A stretch of DNA of 64,000 nucleotides from GWE2-40-63 sp050179685 (GTDB taxonomy: Bacteria; Bacteroidota; Bacteroidia; Bacteroidales; SZUA-534), in NCBI GenBank assembly GCA_050179685.1, contig JBFXEW010000010.1, positions 1 to 64,000 of the forward strand, read 5' to 3'. This document shows positions 33,434 to 42,617 of the stretch, piece by piece (position 1 is the first letter of the stretch; each line of letters starts with the position of its first letter). The position numbers and the translations under genes are program-made. Below the pieces are notes generated by a model. It had not been told where the DNA came from. It saw only the letters and a list, made by a program, of their open reading frames with translations, and searched no databases.

Positions 33434-34356
33434 TGACTTTTTCTGTTACAATACTTGGGAGTAGCTCTGCTTTACCTACTCCCAATCGTTTTTCAACCGC
33501 TCAAGTAATTAACCTGCTTGAGCGGTTTTTTTTAGTGGATTGTGGCGAAGGAACACAAATTCAACTACGCCGCTACAAAATTAAATACGCCCGAATTCAT
33601 CATGTATTCATCAGCCACCTCCATGGCGACCATTTCCTGGGAATCTTCGGATTCATTTCGAGCCAAAACTTATTAGGAAGGAAAAATCCGCTCCACATTT
33701 ACGGACCACAAAAACTGAAAGAACTAATCGATCAGTTTATCTCAACCTTCGATAAAGGCATAGCTTACGAGCTGATATTTCATTCGCTCTCATACAAAAG
33801 TACCGAACTTATTTACGAAGACGACAAGCTCACCGTAAAATCAATTCCGCTCAGGCATCGCATTCCAACCTGCGGTTTTCTGTTCGAAGAAAAACCCCGA
33901 CTGCGTCACATAAAAGGAGACGTAATTCAGGAATTGGGAATCCCTGTGAAAAGCATTTTATCCATTAAGCAGGGAGCCGATTATATTGCAAACGATGGTA
34001 CCATTTATACCAATGATAAACTGACTAGCGATCCGCTTCCTCCCCGCTCCTACGCGTTTATTAGTGACACGGCAAAAAAACCAGGTATCGCACCTATTAT
34101 TAATGGATTCGATTTGCTTTATCACGAAGCTACTTTTTCTGACGAAGGAAAAAAGCGGGCAAAAGAAACCGGACATACCACCTCGCGCCAAGCAGCTGAA
34201 ATAGCACAGGCTGCCGGAGTAAAAAAACTGATACTGGGCCACTTCTCGCACCGGTACAAATCGCTCAACGGCTTATTAAGCGAAGCCAGAGAGGTGTTTC
34301 CGAATACAGAACTGGTTTATGATGGTGCAGTTTACGATATTCCAGGTAAATTATAA
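33433..34356 (+). CDS. rnz: Ribonuclease Z
   Basis: Zinc endonuclease that trims the 3' trailer of precursor tRNAs. The 307-aa protein is a metallo-beta-lactamase fold: start TILGSSSALPTPNRFSTAQ, the zinc motif HLHGDH (His62, His64, Asp66, His67), LGHFSHRYKS with a zinc-ligand His, and late LYHEATF with further ligands. The length matches short-form bacterial RNase Z. It overlaps the STAS gene by one stop/start. A terminator-like hairpin lies inside its first 100 codons (see 33495-33533). Confidence 0.96.
   Translation: MTFSVTILGSSSALPTPNRFSTAQVINLLERFFLVDCGEGTQIQLRRYKIKYARIHHVFISHLHGDHFLGIFGFISSQNLLGRKNPLHIYGPQKLKELIDQFISTFDKGIAYELIFHSLSYKSTELIYEDDKLTVKSIPLRHRIPTCGFLFEEKPRLRHIKGDVIQELGIPVKSILSIKQGADYIANDGTIYTNDKLTSDPLPPRSYAFISDTAKKPGIAPIINGFDLLYHEATFSDEGKKRAKETGHTTSRQAAEIAQAAGVKKLILGHFSHRYKSLNGLLSEAREVFPNTELVYDGAVYDIPGKL
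33495..33533 (+). terminator. Intrinsic-terminator-like hairpin inside rnz coding sequence
   Basis: AACCGCTCAAG (33495-33505) and CTTGAGCGGTT (33517-33527) form a perfect 11-bp stem with an 11-base loop, followed at once by six more T's (eight in a row). It lies about 60 bases after the STAS stop codon, in codons 21-34 of rnz, and has all features of a rho-independent terminator. It could serve the STAS transcript or attenuate rnz. Confidence 0.65.
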
Positions 34357-34397
34357 CAAGCTTTTCTGGTGAAACCGATTCAAATAAATATTTATTT

Positions 34398-34405
34398 TAT
34401 CTTTG
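34398..34405 (+). promoter_or_regulatory. -7 element of guaA
   Basis: TATCTTTG is a perfect TAnnTTTG element. It overlaps a possible TTG start at 34403, so the real guaA start must be downstream; the GTG at 34439 fits. Confidence 0.6.
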
Positions 34406-34438
34406 CGCCAGTATTTAAAAACCCTAAACATACCGATT

Positions 34439-35965
34439 GTGCAAGAAAAAATCCTGATTCTTGATTTTGGTTCGCAATATACCCAGCTTATTGCCCGGCG
34501 GGTTCGCGAATTAAACGTTTACTGCGAAATTCATCCGTACAACCATTTTGAAATCGATGCCGAAGTTAAAGGCGTTATCCTGTCGGGAAGCCCTTTTTCA
34601 GTGCGCGACGAAAACGCCTTAATTCCCGACCTCACTGAAATTAAAGGAAAACTGCCGCTGCTTGGGGTTTGTTATGGTGCCCAATTTCTGGCTCATAATT
34701 ATGGTGGCGAGGTATTGCCTTCGAAACATCGCGAATACGGCAGAGCAAACCTGGGATATGTTAACAGAAACAACATTCTTTTCAAGGGTGTCAGCGAAAA
34801 CTCCCAGGTATGGATGAGCCATGGCGACACCATTGCCAGCTTACCCGATAATTACGAAATAATTGCCAGCACAGCCGATGTAAAAGTGGGCGCCTACGAA
34901 GTAAAAGGGGAAACTACATTCGGCATTCAATTCCATCCCGAAGTGTATCACAGTACCGAAGGCATGGTAATGCTTAAAAACTTTGTGGTCGATGTATGCG
35001 GATGCCGGCAAAACTGGACTCCCGATTCGTTTGTGGAAAGCACCATTGCAGCCTTAAAGGATAAATTAGGAAACGATAAAGTAGTGCTGGGCCTCTCGGG
35101 TGGCGTTGATTCATCGGTGGCTGCGGTCTTGCTGCACCGGGCCATTGGGAAAAACCTGACCTGCATTTTTGTGGACAATGGCCTGCTGCGAAAAAACGAA
35201 TTTGCTCAGGTACTCGATTCCTACAAGCACATGGGGCTTAATGTTATCGGGGTTGATGCCGCCCAACTGTTTTATAACGATTTGGCCGGAATCACTGAAC
35301 CTGAAGCCAAACGCAAAAGCATTGGGAAGAACTTTATTGAGGTTTTTGATGCCGAAGCACACAAAATACAGGATGTTAAATGGCTGGCTCAAGGCACCAT
35401 TTATCCCGATGTTATTGAATCCATATCGGTTAAAGGACCTTCGGCAACTATTAAATCGCACCATAATGTGGGCGGTTTACCCGAAAAGATGAAACTAAAA
35501 GTAGTGGAACCACTCAACTTGTTGTTTAAAGACGAGGTTCGTCGGGTGGGTAAAGCGCTTGAAATTGATCCCCTGATTTTGGGACGGCATCCGTTTCCGG
35601 GACCGGGACTGGCCATTCGTATTCTGGGAGAAATTACCCCGGAACGTGTGCGAATCCTGCAGGAAGCCGACGAAATCTATATCAGCGAAATGAAAAAAGA
35701 CGGTTTGTACGATAAGGTTTGGCAGGCCGGAGCCATTTTACTCAACGCCAATTCGGTTGGCGTTATGGGCGACGAACGAACCTACGAAAACGTTCTGGCT
35801 TTGCGTGCCGTAGCTTCAACCGACGGAATGACTGCCGACTGGGTTCACCTCCCCTACGAGTTCCTGGCTAAAGTTTCGAATAAAATTATCAATCAGGTAA
35901 AAGGAATTAACCGCGTAGTTTACGACATCAGCTCAAAACCACCGGCAACTATTGAGTGGGAATAG
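34439..35965 (+). CDS. guaA: GMP synthase (glutamine-hydrolysing)
   Basis: Converts XMP to GMP using glutamine and ATP. The start is taken as the GTG at 34439, giving 508 aa, which matches the usual length; an in-frame TTG at 34403 lies in the promoter. The N-terminal class I amidotransferase has the nucleophile Cys78 in GVCYGAQ and the His/Glu pair in FHPEVYH; the ATP pyrophosphatase P-loop is GLSGGVDSS (about residues 218-226); the C-terminal dimer domain ends KPPATIEWE, as is typical. All catalytic residues are present. Confidence 0.97.
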   Translation: MQEKILILDFGSQYTQLIARRVRELNVYCEIHPYNHFEIDAEVKGVILSGSPFSVRDENALIPDLTEIKGKLPLLGVCYGAQFLAHNYGGEVLPSKHREYGRANLGYVNRNNILFKGVSENSQVWMSHGDTIASLPDNYEIIASTADVKVGAYEVKGETTFGIQFHPEVYHSTEGMVMLKNFVVDVCGCRQNWTPDSFVESTIAALKDKLGNDKVVLGLSGGVDSSVAAVLLHRAIGKNLTCIFVDNGLLRKNEFAQVLDSYKHMGLNVIGVDAAQLFYNDLAGITEPEAKRKSIGKNFIEVFDAEAHKIQDVKWLAQGTIYPDVIESISVKGPSATIKSHHNVGGLPEKMKLKVVEPLNLLFKDEVRRVGKALEIDPLILGRHPFPGPGLAIRILGEITPERVRILQEADEIYISEMKKDGLYDKVWQAGAILLNANSVGVMGDERTYENVLALRAVASTDGMTADWVHLPYEFLAKVSNKIINQVKGINRVVYDISSKPPATIEWE

Positions 35966-36013
35966 GATGGTAAGAAGTACTTAAAGTACCTGGAGTGACT
36001 AAAGTATTTAAAG

Positions 36014-36050
36014 TGCCTGAAGTTTAAGTTTAAACTTCAGGCATTTTTGT
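36014..36050. terminator. Terminator between convergent guaA and 887-aa gene
   Basis: A perfect 14-bp inverted repeat (36014-36027, 36030-36043) with a 2-base centre, followed by TTTTT. It is bidirectional: it ends guaA and overlaps the very end of the minus-strand gene. Just upstream (35975-36013) the sequence repeats units like TAAAGTACCTG/TAAAGTGCCTG. Confidence 0.85.
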
Positions 36051-38713
36051 TAGCGGTTCTTCCATTGCATTAAGTAGGCTTTCTTTAAAAAGCGGTACCA
36101 TTTGTCGGCTTTGGTATGTTCAATTACCTGAATCTTTGGATCGAGGTCCGGATTAAGTTCCATATCTTTTAATGCCAACTTTACACCCAAATCGACCTGA
36201 CTGGCTTTCGACCACGAAGCAATATAATCGCGCTGACGCAGTTCGCGTAATAATTCCATACCCAATTCCAGATTTCCGCGTTCCACATAGTATCGAACCC
36301 CAAAATCGATAAACATCGACTGCTTATGACTCAAAAAATAGCTTTCAATGGGTAAATGTTCAATACCAAAATTGTTGGTACACGAATCGGCATAAAAACG
36401 GGTAAGCCGCTCGTAAGCATCTATGGCATCGCTGTACTCTTTATCGTCGATATAGGTATCAATCTGCATTTTCTGCTTCTGGTAATGCAACATGGCGCTA
36501 ATATCGTTACGCATGCTACTGTAAACCGATTTATCGAGGTTGCATTCGGCATGTTTCCCGGTTAAGGCATTGGCCTTTTCGAGCGCTTGTGAAGCAAAAA
36601 TAAACTCACGCTGCTCAATAAACTTTTTAGCTGCCGTGATCTGTACATTGTAATCAAACAAAGCCTGATCGCATTTGCCTGCCACCAACAGGGCCTCAAC
36701 ATTTGCAATAGCCTGAGCCACTTCGGTATCGCTTTCCAGTTTATACTTTGCCGTTAATCCGCGCATTTGGTCGTATTTTAAACGGGCATCGGGTAAATTC
36801 ATGGCCTCAACCAATGAGGCGGCTTGTGTACCCTGCAAAAGAACCAGAAATTTCGCTGTTTCAAGTATCCGCGAAGGCAATTTGGGATCCGGATGTATAC
36901 CATCAGATTGCTCCAGGATAAGCGCTTCCTGATACAAGGCCAACGCTTCGTTCATGCGGTTGTTATCGAAAGCCTGATTACCCTCACCAATCAAAGCCGT
37001 GTATTTTAAATTGCGGGCGGCAGCCAGCAGAGCAGGGTATTGTTCACTCTCAGGAACTTTAAATTCAAGCTGCCACTGTTCGGCCAATGTTAAAAGATGC
37101 AGGGCCGAATCGGGTAAGTTCTCTCCTATGGCAGCTTCAGCCCCTGAAATGTAATTGGCATATTGTGCTTTTCGCGATTCAAAAACCAGTTGTTCCAACT
37201 CCTCGGTGCAATAAACCACTTCATATCGGTTACATAACACCTTAGCCTGCATAAAGCTAAAAAGCGCGGAATCGGCTTGATGGTTTTCAATCTGCAGCTT
37301 CCCCTGTGCAACCCATTGGTCGAAAAGATTCCGCAACAACTCATGTTCTTTCGATGGATTTAGTATTACCCCGGGATATTCGTTGCGGAAAGCTGTTATA
37401 GAGTCGATGGTTCGATGCGCCTGCATCAGTTCGCGTTTATCGAGTGCTGCCCGGGCCTTTAGAACGAGGTCGTTGTAATAAGCTTTATACAAGGCGTCCT
37501 GTATCTCAGCAAACTCCTGAAAGTTTTTTACTCCGGGAATCTCGCGGGCATCGGTTTTTATCTGTTCAAAGCGGCTCATGGCACTTGAAAAATCCTGGGC
37601 CTCAATGTTTCGGTAAATCTCGTCGATGTAGGCATAGATAACCGCCTCAGATGCTTTAACCGCCTTGTAGCGGGCATCGGTATCGGGTTTTAGGGTAAGC
37701 AGCACTTTTTTGCAGGTATCGATAACCGCCGCATACTTTTTCTTTTCCAAATCGAGCAGGGCCAATTCAACGTAGGGCGAAGCAAAGTTTGCTTTTTCGG
37801 CAATGGCTTTATGAAAAAACACGGCGGCTGTTTCTTTATTTCCCCAGGCAAGGTACTGATTCCCTTTGGCAAAGTAAGTAAGGTGCATGTTGTTGAGCGC
37901 AAACTCCAGCTCCTTTTTCAGCTCCTTATTGCGCACCTCAACCCAGCCCAGATGCGATTTGAATTGAATGGGATCGTTGGCATTCAAATCGAGCTTGCTG
38001 GTAAAGCGCTGCGACTTAATCCGGCTAAAAACTTCCATGTGCTCCAAAGTCTGCTGCCGCGCTTCAGTCAGCAATTCAATGGAATCGACCCTAATGGCAT
38101 CGAGTGTTTGCTCGAGCATGTTCAATTGCGCATCGGAATTATAATAAGCATCGACCATGGCCATGAATTCATCGAGCTTTTTTACATCGTCAGGCGTAAA
38201 GCCAAAGCTTAATTCCGAAAGGTAAAGCTTGTAGTTTTCGTCGTTATAATTATCGTCAAGCTTTGTTTTTAGAATAAAGGAACCGTTCTTAAAGGCCTTA
38301 TCCTTTTCGGTCTTTTTTTCGAGCACCGTTCCCTGGGAATCTTCCCAAATGTAAGTGTACGAAATCAGCGAAGGCGTTAAAAACGAATTGATTGAAAACT
38401 TCAGGTAGCTGATATCGTCGTTCAGCACATAGTTTCCTACGGCAAGCGACAGGTTCAGCGTATTCCCGGTTTTAATTATTTGCTGATGCTCCTTTACCGT
38501 GTAATGGATTACACTTTGTTGTGGGGGTACGCCCAGCGCTTTGGAAACCAGGGCCAGCATTTGTGCATTGGGGGTGTTTTTGGCCCCATCGGCGGGCTTT
38601 ATTTGTATCTGATGCTCCAATCCGTTGGCAAGCAGTGTAGTACTTTGCGAGAAAGCCGCCAGGGAAAAAAGGGTTAAAAGAATAGTTGCGAATACTTTAG
38701 CCATTGCAATCAA
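36050..38713 (-). CDS. Large periplasmic repeat (TPR-like) protein
   Basis: An 887-aa exported protein with a Sec signal peptide (hydrophobic core FATILLTLFSLAAFSQ, cleavage near residue 22). The mature part starts with a beta-rich segment of about 140 residues, then a long solenoid of helical pairs of TPR/SEL1 type, for example NQYLAWGNKETAAVFFHKAI and MNEALALYQEALILEQSDG. The likely role is scaffolding in the periplasm or at the outer membrane. No catalytic motif is visible. The start could also be the ATG at 38704. It is read convergently with guaA and has its own neighbours only by the rplS terminator. A specific family was not recognised. Confidence 0.8.
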   Translation of the reverse strand: MIAMAKVFATILLTLFSLAAFSQSTTLLANGLEHQIQIKPADGAKNTPNAQMLALVSKALGVPPQQSVIHYTVKEHQQIIKTGNTLNLSLAVGNYVLNDDISYLKFSINSFLTPSLISYTYIWEDSQGTVLEKKTEKDKAFKNGSFILKTKLDDNYNDENYKLYLSELSFGFTPDDVKKLDEFMAMVDAYYNSDAQLNMLEQTLDAIRVDSIELLTEARQQTLEHMEVFSRIKSQRFTSKLDLNANDPIQFKSHLGWVEVRNKELKKELEFALNNMHLTYFAKGNQYLAWGNKETAAVFFHKAIAEKANFASPYVELALLDLEKKKYAAVIDTCKKVLLTLKPDTDARYKAVKASEAVIYAYIDEIYRNIEAQDFSSAMSRFEQIKTDAREIPGVKNFQEFAEIQDALYKAYYNDLVLKARAALDKRELMQAHRTIDSITAFRNEYPGVILNPSKEHELLRNLFDQWVAQGKLQIENHQADSALFSFMQAKVLCNRYEVVYCTEELEQLVFESRKAQYANYISGAEAAIGENLPDSALHLLTLAEQWQLEFKVPESEQYPALLAAARNLKYTALIGEGNQAFDNNRMNEALALYQEALILEQSDGIHPDPKLPSRILETAKFLVLLQGTQAASLVEAMNLPDARLKYDQMRGLTAKYKLESDTEVAQAIANVEALLVAGKCDQALFDYNVQITAAKKFIEQREFIFASQALEKANALTGKHAECNLDKSVYSSMRNDISAMLHYQKQKMQIDTYIDDKEYSDAIDAYERLTRFYADSCTNNFGIEHLPIESYFLSHKQSMFIDFGVRYYVERGNLELGMELLRELRQRDYIASWSKASQVDLGVKLALKDMELNPDLDPKIQVIEHTKADKWYRFLKKAYLMQWKNR

Positions 38714-38828
38714 GGTTTTATTCTGCTAAGGTAAGTTTTTTAGCGCAGGGCTTGAGCATCGCGACAATGAAGTAATTAACGAAGTTTTGAACAATTCGAT
38801 TTTGCTACCCGCTGCCTACAATTTAGGA

Positions 38829-38855
38829 CAAAAAAAAGCCCCTTATTCAGGGGCT
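38829..38855 (-). terminator. Terminator of rplS
   Basis: Read on the minus strand, AGCCCCT (from 38855 down) pairs with AGGGGCT with a 5-base loop, followed by eight T's. It follows the rplS stop at 38861 almost directly. Confidence 0.92.
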
Positions 38856-38860
38856 CTCGT

Positions 38861-39226
38861 TTATTCTTGTGTCTTTGCAGCTCTTTTTTTCTCTTTAATC
38901 CGGGCTTTTTTACCGGTAAGATCGCGGAAGTAGTAAATACGGGCTCTGCGTACATGTCCTTCTTTATTTACTTCAATTTTCTCGATAAAGGGTGAAGTAA
39001 TGGGGAAAATACGCTCAACACCAACGTTACCCGACATTTTACGAACGGTAAAGGTTTTGGTAAGACCAGTACCTTTTTTCTGTATCACAACTCCGCGGAA
39101 TTGCTGAATACGCTCTTTGTTACCCTCGCGAATTTTATAGTGTACGGTAATGGTATCACCGGCACTAAACTCAGGATGTTGAACTTCTGAAGCAAACTCC
39201 TTTTCAACAACTTTCATTAAATCCAT
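38861..39226 (-). CDS. rplS: 50S ribosomal protein L19
   Basis: Large-subunit protein near the interface with the small subunit. The 121-aa sequence has the family pattern FSAGDTITVHYKIREGNKER, FRGVVIQKKGTG, TVRKMSGNVGVERIFPITSP and RARIYYFRDLTGKKARIKE, all intact. It starts at an ATG without an SD, has a clear promoter and a strong terminator, and so is a single-gene unit here; trmD and rimM neighbours found in some other phyla are absent. Confidence 0.97.
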   Translation of the reverse strand: MDLMKVVEKEFASEVQHPEFSAGDTITVHYKIREGNKERIQQFRGVVIQKKGTGLTKTFTVRKMSGNVGVERIFPITSPFIEKIEVNKEGHVRRARIYYFRDLTGKKARIKEKKRAAKTQE

Positions 39227-39311
39227 TTCAATAGCTTTTTAAAGTTTTTATTTATGAACGTAATGTATCAGGCTCTATGTCAACTGAAAGAGATTACGCA
39301 CAATTGAGCCG

Positions 39312-39342
39312 CAAAAATAGTGTTTTATTTTTAATATTCAAT
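39312..39342 (-). promoter_or_regulatory. Promoter of rplS
   Basis: Read on the minus strand: ATTG (-33, 39342-39339), then 19 bases, then TATTTTTG (39319-39312), a perfect TAnnTTTG. It leaves a leader of about 80 bases before the ATG at 39226. Confidence 0.65.
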
Positions 39343-39414
39343 AGCAAAGCCCTTTAGTTTTTTCTTTTTAAGCCATCATCAGCAAGTCATTGGATGACTT
39401 GTATTAAGAAAGCA

Positions 39415-39446
39415 TAAAAAACCCCGGAGTATAGTTCCGGGGTTGA
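39415..39446 (-). terminator. Terminator of the C69 dipeptidase gene
   Basis: CCCCGGA / TCCGGGG stem (39422-39428 and 39436-39442) with an A-run on the left, hence a T-run on the minus strand, directly beyond the stop at 39465. A second 7-bp hairpin AAGTCAT-TGG-ATGACTT is nearby at 39384-39400. Confidence 0.88.
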
Positions 39447-39464
39447 TTTATATGAACTTTTCGT

Positions 39465-41231
39465 TTAGTGTCCGTCGCCTCCGGGCATCAAAAACTGTTC
39501 GCCGGTTTCTTCTATAATTTGGCGGTAGTATTCCTCACTATAACCGGGGAATTCAACCTTAGCGGGAATGTATATGTGATTTTCAGGCACCGGACGCTTG
39601 TATTTCACGTTTCCGTCCATGTATTTGGTAAACAGGTAGCCGTAAAAGGTCTTCCAGTCGGCAACCAAACGGTTGGCAGTATTTACGCTGTAATCGGTCA
39701 GGAATTCAACAGCCAGTGTGCGATCTACTTTCATCAGTTCAGCTGCTGCCTTGTCGATGGCTGCGGTGTAAGCAATATACTTTTTCTCCAAAGCCTGTTG
39801 TTTTTCGGCTACTTCAGGATGTATCAGGCTGTAGCGGGTATAAGCCAGGTTGGTTACCTGGTTAAAGACCCAGAAGCCGGCATTCTCGTTAAAATCCATC
39901 ATAGCACCATACCCTTCGGCAATGGATTCGGCTACGCGGGTTGAACTGGGATAGATGGGCATGTAAACCGAGCTGGCTGCATCATCAAGTCCAAACCAGA
40001 AGATGCCTCCGTACTCGTTGGGCAACCACGAGCGCATCTGGGCAACAAACGAGAAACCTGTTTGCTGGGTAGCGGTAGTACGTTCGTGGCAATAGCTTTT
40101 GCCATCCACTTTCCAGGTCATGTTACGCCAGCGGTAAGGCAGGGCATACGGACCGGCACCTACGTCCTTGCTCATATCGAGTTCGGTACCTTCGAGGTGG
40201 TTGCGCATGTTGTTCATTACATCGTGCGCGGTGATTTCACGGTTGGGCTTCACCCACAAAGGCATGCGATTGTTAGCATAGGTAGTTTTCTCGTCGTGGG
40301 TAATGTTTCCCTTGGCGTATTCCCAGTATTGATCCATGCCATCGGCAATGTCGTTAAACCAGGCCCAAACGCGCATATCGCAGAAACGGGCTCCGCCAAA
40401 ATCAACAGGAGCATAAGTATCCGAAAAGCTGAAGTTTTCTTTGGTCACGTTTTCGTTAATGTAACCTTTAGCCTTGGCAAAGCTCATTACATCGGCACTG
40501 TAAACGGTAGTTACGTTTTTATCGAAAATTTTATCCATTTCGTCCGATGAGATGGATGTGGGATCGTTGTTCCAGGGGAAAGTCTGGATACGTGCCTGGT
40601 TGGCATGTCCGGCCACATAACCATCGGGAATCATGCGGGCAACCCAAACGGCGCCTTTGTTTTTGTTGGTTCCTTTGGCTTTTCCTTTGGTGTGTAATTC
40701 GGTTCCTTTACCAATCATCTCGAGCATCCACACTTCGTTGGCATCGGCTACTGAGAACGATTCGCCCGAACTGTAATAGCCATACTCCTGCACCAGCCAG
40801 GCCATAATTTTGATGGCTTCGCGGGCAGTTTTTGCACGCTGAAGGGTGATGTAAATAAGGCTTCCGTAATCGATAATACCGGTGGTATCGACCAGTTCGC
40901 TGCGACCCCCGTAGGTAGTTTCGCCAATAGTTACTTGGTGCTCATTCATATTTCCCGTTACGTTGTAGGTATGGGCCACCTGGGGAATCTCGCCCAGGAA
41001 TTTACCCGTGTCCCATTCGTACACTTTAAGCAGGGTACCGGGAGCGTGATCGGCAGCCGGCCAAAAATACAATTCGCCAAACAGCACGTGCGAGTCGGCA
41101 GCATAGCTCACAAAAGTTGAACCGTCGGCCGAGGCCCCTTTGGTAACCAGAAAGTTGGTACAGGCCCACGAATAAGCACTGGCAAGCAATACCACGATCA
41201 GGGTTGTAGCAATACGTCTAAGTTTTCTCAT
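39465..41231 (-). CDS. C69-family dipeptidase
   Basis: Secreted Ntn-hydrolase of peptidase family C69, which cleaves dipeptides. The 588-aa precursor has a signal peptide of about 23 residues and then Cys24 (AYSWACTNFLV). In this family an N-terminal Cys exposed by processing is the nucleophile, so signal cleavage after Ala23 could directly generate the active enzyme. Other conserved parts are GASADGSTFVSYAAD, MNEHQVTIGETTYGGR, WMLEMIGKGTELHTKGKAKG, and the NEYGGIFWFGLDDAASSVYMPIY segment. The gene is single, with its own terminator, and lies downstream of a palindrome-rich gap and HU gene. The substrate specificity is not known. Confidence 0.92.
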   Translation of the reverse strand: MRKLRRIATTLIVVLLASAYSWACTNFLVTKGASADGSTFVSYAADSHVLFGELYFWPAADHAPGTLLKVYEWDTGKFLGEIPQVAHTYNVTGNMNEHQVTIGETTYGGRSELVDTTGIIDYGSLIYITLQRAKTAREAIKIMAWLVQEYGYYSSGESFSVADANEVWMLEMIGKGTELHTKGKAKGTNKNKGAVWVARMIPDGYVAGHANQARIQTFPWNNDPTSISSDEMDKIFDKNVTTVYSADVMSFAKAKGYINENVTKENFSFSDTYAPVDFGGARFCDMRVWAWFNDIADGMDQYWEYAKGNITHDEKTTYANNRMPLWVKPNREITAHDVMNNMRNHLEGTELDMSKDVGAGPYALPYRWRNMTWKVDGKSYCHERTTATQQTGFSFVAQMRSWLPNEYGGIFWFGLDDAASSVYMPIYPSSTRVAESIAEGYGAMMDFNENAGFWVFNQVTNLAYTRYSLIHPEVAEKQQALEKKYIAYTAAIDKAAAELMKVDRTLAVEFLTDYSVNTANRLVADWKTFYGYLFTKYMDGNVKYKRPVPENHIYIPAKVEFPGYSEEYYRQIIEETGEQFLMPGGDGH

Positions 41232-41452
41232 CTATATCTCGTTTTTAGAATTTACAATGCCAACAAAAATAGCAAAATAACGGAAGTACAAAAATTTGGA
41301 TGGGGTGTTGAAGAATAGGTATTGCCTGATGAAGTTGCTACTCCAAATACCACAGGCTTTAATTCACTCCTTTGCTCCCTGCATTTTAACTCATAGCTGG
41401 TATGGATTCTTCCGTAGGGTATTAATTAAAAACAACTAAGGTGAAAAGTTTA

Positions 41453-41535
41453 AACCGATGCGCATAAAATTAAATCCGATGCCCATCGGATGGTCAACCG
41501 ATGCGCATAAAAAAAAATCGGATGCGCATCGGTTT
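41453..41535. repeat. Array of CCGATGCGCAT palindromic repeats
   Basis: Four related units in 83 bases: AACCGATGCGCAT (41453-41465), CCGATGCCCATCGG (41476-41489), AACCGATGCGCAT (41496-41508) and CGGATGCGCATCGGTTT (41519-41535). The third and fourth form a perfect 13-bp inverted repeat with a 13-base A-rich loop. The gap (41232-41606) lies upstream of the C69 gene and downstream of the HU gene and otherwise has no feature. Confidence 0.75.
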
Positions 41536-41606
41536 GGATTTTTGTAAGCACAAATAAATATTTTTCCCCTTGCTTTTGAAAAAATACCCGATAAGGAAAA
41601 GTTTGA

Positions 41607-41990
41607 TTACACCTTCTCAAAATCGAGGTTCAGCAGCAAATCTTTGATTTCGGGTCCCGGGGTAAAGATAACCCGGGTACCGGTGATGCCTGAGCGGCTT
41701 ACTTGTTCCGGTGCATCGAAGCCCTTGCTCGAAAGGCTCACCCTGAGGCTGCCCAAATCGCCCAGGCGGAAAATCTGCCCATCGGCCAGGGCGTCTTTCA
41801 TTACTTCGACCAGGGCATACAATACCCCGTAAATGTCGGCACCATTGATGGTACTTGTTTTTTCGATGCGTTTGGTAGCATCGCGCAGGGTAAATTCGCC
41901 ACGCACATTGGCCGAGGCAAAATACCGGCGCCTGCCCCCACCCGGCACTCCGGGCTCGGCTCGCTCAATTACTTTATATCGGATAGCCAT
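41607..41990 (-). CDS. HU/histone-like DNA-binding protein
   Basis: A 127-aa protein of the HU-related (TIGR01201-type) family seen in Bacteroidota. It shows ATKRIEKTSTINGADIYGVLYALVEVM and FRLGDLGSLRVSLSSKGFDAPEQV, which match the HU helical base and beta-arm region, and a basic GGRRRYFASANV segment before the fold. Start taken at the ATG 41990; an upstream in-frame codon at 42035 adds 15 residues without family support. The gene is richer in GC than its neighbours. It probably bends or compacts DNA; exact role unknown. Confidence 0.85.
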   Translation of the reverse strand: MAIRYKVIERAEPGVPGGGRRRYFASANVRGEFTLRDATKRIEKTSTINGADIYGVLYALVEVMKDALADGQIFRLGDLGSLRVSLSSKGFDAPEQVSRSGITGTRVIFTPGPEIKDLLLNLDFEKV

Positions 41991-42174
41991 AGCAGTAAGT
42001 TTTAAATGGTTTGCTTTAGCTGCGGTTAAACCCAAAAATCAGGGATAACTGCCTTATAAATCAGTTATGAAACTACAAAAAATTACCTTAGTGAAGGGTA
42101 AAAATTAAGAAAATTTCAAGCATACGTTAATTAGCAGGTAACATTGAGTAACAGAACCATATTGGAGCTTTGAT

Positions 42175-42367
42175 TCGCCTTAAGCCGGCGAGGCTCTTCA
42201 TTTTTGGCTTGACCCAAAAACGAAGCAAAAAAGTCAAGGCATCAAAAAATAGCATCTGCATCTTTGCAATCACTAAGTGCGGCCGGGTGATCTTCGAACA
42301 AGTTCTCAGCTTCCCGGTCTTACTAAGTAATTGCTTCAATTCCGATTGCTATTTTTTGAAAGCCGTT
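42175..42367 (+). repeat. 193-bp dispersed repeat, copy 2
   Basis: Same orientation as 9381-9573, about 92% identical, with the fully conserved 54-base core at 42275-42328. Ends are abrupt: similarity begins at TCGCCT and stops after AGCCGTT in both copies. No target-site duplication or transposase is seen. Confidence 0.9.
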
Positions 42368-42470
42368 AATTTCCTTCTCTATCAATTAGACCTTTTAAAC
42401 CAATGTTTGATTATTTAAATGGTATTTCTACTCTTAATTTTGATTTCCACATAAAATTTAGCCAACAGTA

Positions 42471-42617
42471 ATGAAAAACATAATAAAAGTAGCCCTAAAA
42501 TTAATTAGCAAAACTTATCCAAAAGGCAAAAACCCAACGCTTTTCTTATATTTTTTCAACTCAAGCATTTACCAAAACACCTCATCGGGCAACGAGCCTG
42601 ATTACCAAAGTACTTAA
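42471..42617 (+). CDS. Doubtful 48-residue open frame
   Basis: An ATG-started frame (MKNIIKVALKLISKTYPKG at the start) between the repeat and the giant gene. It has no recognised family, no promoter or SD and is short, so it may be non-coding or a decayed gene. Included only because the region is otherwise empty. Confidence 0.15.
   Translation: MKNIIKVALKLISKTYPKGKNPTLFLYFFNSSIYQNTSSGNEPDYQST

Noticed and set aside
34403..34438. TTG start extending guaA by 12 codons
   Set aside because: It lies within the -7 promoter element, and the resulting N-terminus is not part of GuaA.
36050..38713. 887-aa protein as a SusD-like or peptidase protein
   Set aside because: No SusD motif, lipobox or catalytic motif is visible; only helical repeat signatures.
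42127..42339. 70-codon minus-strand frame inside repeat copy 2
   Set aside because: The equivalent copy at 9381-9573 has no matching start-to-stop frame, so the frame is not maintained.
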